Shown here: positions 26,438 through 36,600 of the stretch, piece by piece | Layout of the letters: each line of letters begins with the position of its first letter | How positions within the stretch are numbered: the stretch's first letter is position 1 | Origin: Parapristionchus giblindavisi | Lineage: Eukaryota > Nematoda > Chromadorea > Rhabditida > Diplogasteridae | Length of the DNA stretch: 64,000 nucleotides | Assembly: GCA_943737045.1 (NCBI GenBank) | Contig: CALSFV010000023.1 | Coordinates: 954,001-1,018,000 of the forward strand | Direction of reading: 5' to 3' | Made by a program: the position numbers and the translations under genes | The notes under the pieces: generated by a model | What the model saw: the letters and a program-made list of their open reading frames with translations, nothing else | What the model was told of the DNA's origin: nothing | The model's database searches: none

Positions 26438-26892
26438 TTTATTTATATAATTATTATTAGGTTGTTGCATAGATTTATGACTTTATGTGTTTATTGCAAT
26501 CATTTAATTAATTATTTATAGTAGGCACACTCGTGGAACCGGGGACGCCACTCACTTCCTCTCCCTCGATCTATATGCCCGTGGAAGAGGTCAGCATTTC
26601 ATATTTTTATTTATTTATTTTAAAACAATGATTCATTTTGGTGATTCGATGAGAAAATGATTGGAGATCCAGACAAGGTTTTGTGTCCACTGTTACAAGG
26701 AATGCTCCAAACTAATCTGAAACTTCTCACTGACCAAACACTCGTTGGCAAAGAAAGTGAGAGCATGTATCTTGTGGAGTCGATGACAATTATAATAATA
26801 ATTAAATAATTGCAGGAGTATCGTTGAAGAGCTTCGACGCTGAACACAACCACAATGGAGTGCCTGCGATGGATCAGAAGAAGAGTAAGTAA
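20277..26892 (+). CDS. modular low-complexity protein with duplicated exon sets
   Basis: Ten-exon model: 20277..20302, 20606..20670, 20847..21096, 21221..21400, 24134..24217, 24557..24621, 24762..25011, 26284..26379, 26522..26589, 26816..26892. Phases fit throughout. Three exon types recur. Type A (65 nt) encodes RSSRRSGTVDQL(Y/L)S(F/L)DLYAKG and occurs twice, plus a diverged 68-nt third copy (THFLSLDLYARG). Type B (250 nt, exactly equal in both copies) encodes LEKNIKSFSASSNHNDVS and ends HSS.SK.KK.SAKAV. Type C begins MDDS(P/S)ATKRTNVVKT and occurs twice, once fused to a B-like tail. The product is about 340 residues, acidic with Ser/Lys/His-rich stretches, probably disordered and possibly nuclear. 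The stop at 26890 overlaps a good donor (AGTAAGTAA), so the gene may continue. Family unknown. Confidence 0.6.
20371..20527. mobile_element. MITE with CATACGTGGGC ends, copy 1
   Basis: Short inverted-repeat element in the first intron of the module gene. The left end is CATACGTGGGC followed by CTGCCGCTAGCGGCAAT; the right end is the diverged inverse. Related copies are at 32487-32663 and, truncated, about 38190-38290. Confidence 0.6.
21510..24074. mobile_element. 2.6-kb nested palindrome in intron
   Basis: The outer arms (about 21510-21870 and 23735-24074) are inverse copies starting GGTATCGATGAAAAATGAAT. Between them lie two further palindromes: one with arms from about 21903 and to about 23041 centred near 22490 (itself containing a distinct inner pair around 22205 and 22740), and one at about 23080-23730 centred near 23405. 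The ordering suggests successive foldback insertions into one another. No transposase seen. It sits inside the intron between 21400 and 24134. Confidence 0.75.
25108..25984. mobile_element. FB-B foldback, copy 2, with nested element
   Basis: Same arms as the element in the mariner (TTACAAGGAG... CTCCTTGTTA), located in the module-gene intron 25012-26283. Its centre is interrupted by another palindrome at 25157-25594. Open frames over the arms are mirror images of those in the first copy. Confidence 0.75.
25157..25594. mobile_element. nested TIR element flanked by TA
   Basis: Palindrome with ends CAGTCCTGCAGAATCGCCCC and its inverse. Comparison with the uninterrupted copy near 17140 shows that it was inserted at a TA, which is duplicated on both sides, as for Tc1/mariner-type MITEs. 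The arms carry GGCGATCGC-rich sequence, distinctly more GC-rich than the surroundings. Confidence 0.7.
26384..26438 (+). repeat. (ATT)n microsatellite
   Basis: About 17 tandem ATT units in the intron immediately after the exon ending at 26379. Translation across it gives artefactual Ile or Asn runs. A shorter degenerate ATT tract occurs around 26908-26948. Confidence 0.95.
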
Positions 26893-27507
26893 ACAATGAA
26901 AAAATATTATTATTATTAGTAGTAGTAGTATTATTATTTTTATTATTAATGAATGGTGATGCTGAAACAAATCACAATATGTCACCGGGTAGTCCTCGAG
27001 GCATCCAGACGCCGTATCCATGAACGGTGGCACTGTTTGCCGCCAAACGTGAAGTCACAAGTCGTAGGGAGATCATTTTCGTCAACGTTTGTCTACCAAC
27101 GGTTTGCCTCTGTTCATGGATACCTATACAGGTTTTCAACGTACCTATTTAGTCACTACTCTAGCGTTTTTTTTAAAAATCAGTCAGTTATGACGTTAAC
27201 GTTAAGACGGTTGAGAGCCATTCTATGTATACTGATCTTACGTTAAATGTTTAAATCACCAATTGACATTCCAGCCATCGTTCATCCTCAGTAGATTATC
27301 GATTGGCTCTGATCTACAACTCATTCCTGACTATCGGACTGTTGCTATGAAATTCCTTCCCGTGAATTGTTTGCATCTTTCCACATCTTTTTTATCTTTT
27401 TTTTACTTGTCGTGAACCTACAAATTGTCTTTTTTTTAAAAATTTTCTTTGTTGACTCCCACTTTTGAAGTTAAGAAGCGTCACTAACCCACACTATCCT
27501 ATTTCGA
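26893..27507. other. 3' flank of module gene, unresolved
   Basis: If the gene is spliced at 26884 rather than stopping at 26892, a following exon could start near 26989 (after GGGTAG) and stay open in phase through 27246. I cannot decide between the two. Otherwise nothing is recognised. Confidence 0.35.
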
Positions 27508-28268
27508 GGGGGTATCAGAACGGCAACAATCAAAACGGCAACAATCAAAACGGCAACGGAGTAGAACTCGGTTGGGAGTTGGCATAGCTTCCCTAAGTAG
27601 CATGCCTTATGCTACAGTATTCCAACTGTTGCTACCGTAACCTACCGTAACCCACTACCGTAAATCAAAATGCGGGAAAATGCTGTTTTTCGTTCGGTAG
27701 AGGCACGATAGGGGTGAACCGGCTTCAGTAACACTACCGTAACATGCTTACAGTAACCCAGACTAAAGTATTCGCTGTTGGATATCGCGAACTGACTTTT
27801 TTATGAACTGACTTTTTATGACTGTACTAAAGCTATGTCTCGTAGTGTTTTGATGGTTATTATCATTAGTCAAACAATAGAGAAAAGGCATGCACTCAAC
27901 TCTACGTTCAGCACAAAAACATATTTTTAAAAAGAAAAACATAAAAAAGTCGCGATATCCAACAGTGAATACTTTAGTCTAGGTTACTGTAAGCATGTTA
28001 CGGTAGTGTTACTGAAGCCAGTTCACCCCTATCGTGCCTATCGTGCATCTACCTATCGAAAAACACCATTTTCCCGCATTTTGATTTACGGTAGTGGGTT
28101 ACGGTAGGTTACGGTAGCAACAGTTGGAATACTGTAGCATAGGGCATGCTACTTAGGGAAGCTATGCCAACTCCCAACCGAGTTCTGCTCCGTTACCGTT
28201 TTGATTGTAGCCGTTTTGATTGTTGCCGTTTTGATTGTTGCCGTTCTGATACCCCCCCCCCCCCCCCC
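27508..28268. mobile_element. foldback element with G/C-run ends (FB-A relative)
   Basis: The left end is GGGGG then GTATCAGAACGGCAAC and direct repeats of AATCAAAACGGCAAC; the right end mirrors this and ends in a run of about eighteen C. The arms extend about 350 bp and contain TACGGTA/TACCGTA motifs. It shares the G-run plus repeated GGCAAC design with 12434-13100 but differs in internal sequence. Confidence 0.7.
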
Positions 28269-28780
28269 TATTTCACACCCTTGCTTTAACTCCCATCCAA
28301 GAGTCGTTTCATAAGCGCAATTAAAGAACCTTATCCTAATCACATTACATTTATATTTCCTTGTATCTCTTCACAACTAATTGGTATGCCCCTCTTATCA
28401 CACACCAACAGTATTCTACTGTTTACCGTACACTAATATGTAATGCATCATATAACTACCGTAATCTCCTTACCACATATAATGATTGTTGAACGGATCA
28501 ATAAAGCATTTGTTGTTTTGTTTATCTGACGATCATATGAAACGACTATGAAGGTATTGATACATTTTCTATATGAATAATAGGTGAGGCATAGATCAAA
28601 GGTCAACAGTGTTAAATTATTCGTTAAATTTTAACGATATATTAATTGTAAGTAAGAGTTCCTCCAAACAAAAGTAGAGTACTGTGATTGAAAATGATAC
28701 AAGTACGTGTATAAGCTGACGATCGTTGAAAATGGATACAACCAAAACATCCAAAATGAACAAATGTGATTTATTTGCAG
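28269..28780. other. spacer before astacin-like fragment
   Basis: No feature recognised. A short open frame upstream of the acceptor at 28780 does not look like the astacin propeptide or N-terminal catalytic region. Confidence 0.4.
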
Positions 28781-29169
28781 CTGCTGATCAAAAACCTCTA
28801 ATCAAAAGTGCTATTGATTTCTGGGAGAGTATTACTTGTATCATATGTGTCAGTATTATAATATGTTTCACATATCAATTATTTTGAACTAAATTAACTT
28901 TCATCATTGCACTAACTACGAGATATAAATATAATACAATATTTTCTATATTATATACAATTCATTCAAGTCTTATGGTTACAGAGTAATCATCAAGTGT
29001 TGTAATTGCTGGAGGAAAACAATACGTAAATCTCGGACCGGGTTGTATGACGGTCAGTTACAGTACTTTTTATATTTCATGTACACTATTTTCAGTTTAC
29101 GATAGCTGCTCATGACATTTCTCATGCATTCGGAACTCTTCATGTTCAATCTAGATCAGACCGTGACAA
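28781..29169 (+). pseudogene. astacin-like metalloprotease fragment
   Basis: Three islands in order match the astacin (M12A) catalytic domain. At 28781 onward, after TTTGCAG, IKSAIDFWESITC fits the A..W...TC segment. At about 29011-29053, GGKQYVNLGPGC fits GG.Q.ISLG.GC. After an intron with TTTTCAG, at 29096-29169, AAHDISHAFGTLHVQSRSDRD fits the zinc-binding HExxHxxGxxH and the following EQSRPDRD. The catalytic Glu is Asp here (HDISH), and EQSR reads VQSR, so activity is doubtful. The islands cannot be joined in phase by eye, and neither the propeptide nor the C-terminal half (including the Met-turn) follows. Most likely a decaying paralogue; a pseudo-protease or assembly fault is possible. 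Confidence 0.65.
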
Positions 29170-30612
29170 GTATCTCTTTTTTTCATTATTCTTCCTTGCA
29201 TTGGGTACATATTGTCCACATTGCAGCTTGAAAAAAAAATCACAACAGAAATAAAAAGTGTATTCAGACTTTTGGTCGCTACTGTATACATATATGGAAG
29301 CCATACCCAATGTGGAAGAATAGATTACAAATTAATCAGTCCGAATATTTCTAATCCTCCTATAAACAGAGTCGAAATATACATAAGGAGACAACTATAG
29401 AAGTAGACAATATGTGGTCGATGGGAAAAAAACATAAACAAAGATCGAGAGTTCTTCCGTCTATTCTTGACTCGCTTACCCTAGATGATGGTAACAGTCG
29501 TAATAGACATTAGAAGAATGTATACATCAATATTCAAGTATAAGCCAAACAACTTGATTAATTGATCGATGATCAGTCAATCATTACAAAATCCATATCT
29601 CCATTAGCTAATTTGCCCGAATTTGTTGGCTATGAGGTTGGCTATTTGTATAATACAATTATGAGTGGGAGTAAACAGCATATGATTAAAACTATTTATC
29701 CACAGTTTTGGAAACCCGTGTGAGGCACATACAGACAATGGGAGATTGGGGCAAATAGTTGAACAGGGAAAGAAACAATCGATAAATCGATATTCATAGG
29801 GGGATAGATTCATTCAGATCATGAAATACAAGAAGATTACTGCGTGAATGTGATGGTAAAATGCGTAAGTATGCAAGTATTGTGCAGATATCAACTCATT
29901 GGGGTCATCAATCGATAATATGACTAGAATCCAAATGGACATGTGCTAGCTATTCTATATATTTCATAAATATCTGCGTTTTTGTACGGCAAAGAATGGG
30001 GCAAAGATGCATAGGGTATCAGAGTGGGCGGGAAACAAAATGAATGACTAATAGATAAGGATCTGCCACACTCTACTACAACCCGATCAAGTGAATTCAC
30101 ACAAAAATACTAAACAAACAAATCTTTTAAAAAAAACAGGAACTCAAAATGCGTTAATAATTGGACACCAGAATTGAATGAGTGTGTACGGTAGATGGAA
30201 AATCGATATTCAGATGTAATGTGATATGTTGACAGCGAAGTGTTACTGCAAAATAATGAGGACATTTTGAGATTGATGCTGGATCAAAATATAATTAGTT
30301 ATTGGAATCGAAGAATAAAAGATGATTAGCTAGAAATGTCGTGGAAGGGATTGGGGGCATAGATGTATTAGTTAAAGTAACCTGTTAAGAATGAAATGGA
30401 TGGGGTTCTACAATGGAAAATATTTATGATTGATCATGATAACAATGAGACTACAGTACACCCTGTAAACACACTCACAATGAGAGAGAGTGTGATATTG
30501 AATGGCAATTATGAAATGGGCGGATGAAAGAGATTACGGTATCTACAGTGATGCCACAGGCAAGCATTATGAGATGGAGCGATTACGGTAAAATACAGGA
30601 GGGATACGGTAG
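29170..30612. other. intergenic, no gene recognised
   Basis: AT-rich DNA between the astacin fragment and the 3' end of the MGAT2 gene. The open frames at 29212-29400 and 29604-29813 have no recognisable motif. The TACGGTA motif is frequent around 30530-30610. Confidence 0.45.
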
Positions 30613-33600
30613 CTAAGGTGTACTCGAGCTAATCTTTTGAGTTTGTACATCTGATGCATAGAGATCATCGAGAACATGATGACCAGGATCACCCTCTACC
30701 GTAACCCGTAAGGGATTCGTGTTACGGGCACAAAGGGCACGATCTCGTGCATCACCCCATCCTCCATTCTCTTTCGATGGCTTCAGCATACGTCGTGAGA
30801 CCTGAAACAAGAGAAACTAGAGAAATAATAAAATCAAATAAAACCCCTGAGCCCAATACACGTTCCCTTATCTATTATAACAATCATGCGTGGATACTCT
30901 AATTGTAAAGCAGCACAACGCTTAACAGGAGCTTTTTTTCAATAAAGCAAACTGCTTCTTGATAGTCGTCTCTAGTCTATTTCTTCACTAACTCCAAGTC
31001 TGCAAAAAAGCCCTTTTTACACTAAAGAAGTCGTTATCGACAAACGTCTATTCTATCTATTGAGAATCGACAGAAATAGATGAAAGCGCACACGGCACAC
31101 CACATGATCCCCTCAATACCACACCATCTTCCATACCTCGGAAACCTTCATTGTTTGTGGGAAGAGGCTGGCATTGTGTGTAGTGAACAGTTCATCAGCA
31201 ACCTGAAAGGAGAATATGACATCAAATCATAAGTTTGACTCAAATGCACGATCTATCCACGATATCGTAGTCATAAACAATTATTTTCTATTTAGAAATA
31301 ACAATGACACAACGTTCTCTAACATCTGCCCCAAATAATTGAGAACATGTCTACACAATTTTGTAAATACATCCAATCACCAGTTTTATTCTCTCTAAAA
31401 CAATAGATAAAATACACCACGTCTCACCTTGGCCGCATTATGCACCGCACACCGATGAGTGTGCACACCACAGTCACCAACATGGAGTACTCGAGGCGAC
31501 TGAAATCAATCCATATTATCAATATCCTGATAGATGTAAGAAACGGGTACAGTAATCCTAGTTGTACAGTACCTTGGTGAAGATGACCTTGAATCGTTGT
31601 GGGAGACATTTCACTGATATCTGTAGCATGGACCAATCCCAATTGTAGTCGTCCCACGAACAGAATAACTAAACAATATATCTAATTGGTTAATCGAACA
31701 TATATTAATATAGGCAATCTCCTCATTCAACATACATGATAATAATAAAGATTGCTTCGATATATAGCCGCAAAACTTCATTCAAAACCAACAGTGCCCA
31801 TCAGGGGTGTGAAAAATTTCCCAAATTTCCCGGACTTTTTCGGGAAAATGTATTTCCCGATAAAAAAATTCGGGAAATTCGTTTCGTGAATCATTGATTG
31901 TTCAGTGGAAAAATGATTGTAAATGTGTAGTTTCGGAAAATTTTCACATATTTTGAGAAAGCAAAGCGTAAAAGATGATTCTAAATGGAGGTTTTCGAAC
32001 AATCCTTGTTGGTAGTGTAGACCTATTGTAAGGCCTTTCGAAGAATAATTACCAAAATGTGAGTCAAAAGAATTTGCCTGCGAATTTCAGCGAACTATGA
32101 GCAGATCAGAATACTTATTTTTTATTTATGCGTGAAAAAAAAAACAGATTTAAATAGAAAAAAGTGGTCATATATGAGCTAAGCAACTTTTGAAACCGGG
32201 AAAAATTTTTTTCCCGAAATTTCCCGAAAAATATTTCCCGCACACCCCTGGTGCCCATCTTTCATTTACAAAAAATGGATAATTCCCAGAGTACCTCGGA
32301 GCAATTTTTGATCTTCGCCCATGTATCACGGGTTAGTGCCATGCCCATGTTATGTTTAGATGAGAACCATGGATGAACACCCAATCGATCGATATTACTA
32401 CCGTATGATGAGAACGTCTTCAGATAGAATCCAAGTGAGATCAGTTCACAATCAGCACAAAGACTGAAATTGAACTTATGATACAACCATACGTGGGCGG
32501 CCATTGCCGCCGGAAATTAAAATCGGGAGGACAGAAATGGAGCATTTAAATATAATAATTTTTGGATATTTGATTTTCTTGGGTGATTATTGGGAAAATC
32601 GGGTGGGTTGGGTGCCAAAATCGGGCGGGTCTTGCCGCTAGCGGTAATGCCGCCCACGTATGGAACCATTTATAAACGAACAGTTGTAATCAATGACATC
32701 AATAACGTTCGTGAAACCTGACATCACCAAGTACAATTGAGAATTACAAATTCATTCTCGCTGTCACTTTACAGTCTCAAGATGAGATTTAAAGATGTCT
32801 ATCAATGAAACGAAAGAAAACAAAAGTAGGAAAATACATTGAGTAAACCATAAAGTACAAGTGAATAACTTACGTTTGTTTATTCTCCACTATATAATTG
32901 AGTACATGGAGGGCATCAGGTGAGACATAATGATCCTCTTCGAGTAGAAGAACCCATCCAGTTAGATTATATCGAGAAATTATACCATCGAAGACATAGT
33001 TCATCTCAATATCACTATATAATAATAATAATAATAACAATTAAAATAATCGATTTATGAAACTATCGTATGAGTTGATACAGTGCTGGTATAATAAGTG
33101 TTCAGGAAATAGTCCTCGTCGTAGTACACTCAAGCGCATTTTCAATGCAAAAGTATACAGTGGCATGGAGAAATGACGACATGGACTCATTGACCAGGCT
33201 AATCATTATTCACACTATTACATGACTAATTTTTCAACAAAAAAAAAGAAAAAGAAAGAAACCTTCCACCACCAATGATGTTTGATCTGTGTGAACTTAG
33301 CTACACGATAGTTGCCGTACTTGTCTGGATGTTCCCAGTTATGACATCCACTCTCGTGAGCTCTCAAATCAATCGATAATCATAATCAATCGATAGATCA
33401 ACACATGTTCATACAGAATATGATATGCGTCTTAATCTGTGATAGGAGAAAACAAATCGACAAAACTGGGTGTAGGTATTCTTCTATTTTGATATTGTAA
33501 TTGATATTTTAAATGTCACACTCACTCTTCCTTCTTCATCTTTTCAGGACAATCTCGAGGATCTTGACCAGGGAAGACATGAGGGAACAATTGCATATTG

Positions 33601-36600
33601 TATGGATAGAAGATTTGAATGACCTGAAATGAGAAACAGTTATAGGCGTTTTCCAAAAATCCTCCGTCTACGCTAATGACGTCACATTTTCCTGGAAAAC
33701 GGTTCTTGCATACGGCCACTGCTCAATACACATACTTTAAGTAGCATTAGTCAATCAATCAATACAACTACCGTACCCTGGCAAAGGAGATATTCCGGAC
33801 GAGATTATCGATTGGCTCAATGTTGATATCGTGGGAGAAGACAAGGAGGGCTTCCTGGATTCCTTTCGTCTTAGACAGAGTATCCACAAGATATCGGAGG
33901 TATTCGAGACGTGTATGAACCTGATTAACGATTGAATTATTGATTGATTCATTCAGTTCATACAGTAACCGTCTACAGTAATCCTCATCATTATCCCAAT
34001 AAACGATCATAAATAGGTGTTCACTGCTAGACCAGATCAATGAGGGGCCTTTATACAGTAATCCGATTATCAATCATCAATCTTGTCATAATCCTATTGA
34101 CCCCTAGTATAACATGATTCATCAAAAGCACAAGCACGGACCTACACACTCTTTCTTCAATAGGGCAAATATATTGATGTCCCATCACATTATTTCTAAA
34201 AGGAATCTAAGAATGTAATAATTAATAATAAACGATAATCGAAAATGAAGTTTAAGTAGCGGCTAATGCACTTCAGCATCTAGTCACAATTTTCGGCCGA
34301 CAAGACATCCCGATCTAACTAAACTACACACAGATTAACGAGATGTTACATAAGAAGTTCTCATATTACACCTATTCTACTCCATCTATCATATCATATT
34401 CTATACGTGTATCTCGTATCATACAAGAATACATTCCTCTTCTCCTTCATCTCCTGCTACATTCGTGTTTCAGAATATTTCTAAAAGGGGGAATACGAGA
34501 GGGGGATATATGAGCCCCTCACTGCCACTCTCTCCATCGATCTATTTGCCTGCAATTATTTCTTCCATTTCCTACATGCTAATGACTCTTTCTCCCTTCC
34601 TCCCCTTCACTCATTCCTCATTCTCTCGCCCTTATTCATCATCAGAATAGAAAGGGGAGAATAGAAGTAAAAGGGCCAATATGGCACATATGAATACCCC
34701 CACATCTGTTGTCTTCGATTAGGTCTAAAGACTCATCTATTCCATACTTTATCAATAGAAGTGACAGATTTTGAGATGAAAGAGGAGTATAACTATAGAG
34801 AATAATGTTCTTATACTATTACTCCGAGTTCTAGAGGTGAACCCAGTTGTTTAAGTTGTTTATTTATAACTGTGTATTACATTCTCGACTCGAATGACAA
34901 ACAAGACTACGTTTGAATGTGCCAAAGATCACAAATAATCATCGAGAAACCATATAGTAGAAACATGAATATTGCGATGGAAATGGAATTAGAGGAAAAT
35001 ATGTTTTCCCGAAGCTGTTATGACGATATACACCAGCTATATTTTAGAATCAATGCAACTGAAATCTAAAAAATAAAACGCTCAGCCCGCCAATTTCATG
35101 TTTCAGTTGGCACATACATTTAAATGATCTCGCATACCTGAACAACGATAACCGTCTTGACAGTCTCAACGGGACCATATCTATCAGTGTTGAGAACAAC
35201 AAAGTTATCATTGAGATAGTTGACTGATTCGACTACTTCTCGACCTTTGATTGATAGAGTTGAAGATGATGAGGAGTAACGATCTGGAAACAAAAGAAAG
35301 ATATTTATTTAATGATTTATCAGTTGTCCAAATGAACGATATCATCAGGTAGCTATGGTACGATATACCACTCTTTCATAGCTATGTTTCTTCTATATAT
35401 ATTATTTTTGTATCACTCGTAAGTAGTCATTGATGTTTCCCATTCTTGGAATAGATCACGTAACATTCTCATCCAATATTAATTTCCTATATTTCATATT
35501 GCGATAGCGAACAAACAGATAGACATGGATAGATAAAGTTGGATGAAGATACAAAATCTGGGCAAATAAAAACTTTGCAAATACCAACAACATCCAGCTA
35601 TAATGGAGGACTAACGTGATCGAGTAATCAAATAGAACAATATAAGATATATGTTGAGAGGATTCATAAACACGCAAACTTTTAATATATTATAGTTCCT
35701 GAATTATTTTTGCAATCCCAAATACAGTAACCACAGTTGTTTTGATCAGAAGCCAAAATAACGTGAAGATTAAGAGACCGGCTCGGTAAGACTCGAGCAT
35801 GGTCCGGACATTCGCCAAGACTTACGATCTGGGCCTCAATACTTTCATCATAGACACATACCAGGGGGAGACCGATGAAAGTTATAGTGAAAATGCCCTT
35901 GGCCTCAAACCCGGCTCACATATGTTTCATAAAATAAAAAATTTAAAAATTCATAACTTTTCAACCGTGATAGCTAGGACTTTCATTTCTTTTTATTGGT
36001 GAATAACATGTCATGCACTCTTATAAACACTCCTGAACAATAATTTCATATGGTTCTGAATATGTCTTTTCGTGTCTGATTTTCATATTTTTCTCCTTCT
36101 ATCCTCGTTGAAGAGATAGCGCAAGCAATGACATAGTTCATATTGTAGCCCTGACAATTCTGTACATAGTGGTCACATTCCCTTGGCAATCCAAGTTTTC
36201 AGGGTCATCGAGAATTGCAACCGAATGTGAGATATGTGTAAATTGCAAAAATCGAAAATTAAATTTCTTGAAATTCGCAGGAGTAAGAGGTAGCTTTATT
36301 ATGTAATTTTAGTGTGATGTGCGTACACAGAAAAAAATATACAAATAAACTCAGCCTACATTTTTTAAAAAATTTAGAAAAATTATTATTTTATTTTTAT
36401 TTTTTTCAACCCGCACATTTAATCGACCGTCAAGGCAAGTTGATTCATAGGACGGATGGTGGCTGTTGGATGTCCGTTTGCGGAAACGACTGTCACGTGA
36501 AACATCGTCATTTCGCAGATCTCAAATTTATTTTAAAAATTATCAAACTTGAAAAATTACATGTTTCTTTCATATAAATCGGTTGCAAGGTGGCTTACTA

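Noticed and set aside
26216..26470. Poly-Asn / poly-Ile coding region
   Set aside because: Translation of an ATT microsatellite in an intron; the flanking exons splice around it in phase.
35799..36002. MVRTFAKTYDL… ORF as a host gene
   Set aside because: It is present as an inverted pair in the arms of a mobile-looking palindrome and has no introns or family; kept as an element feature only.
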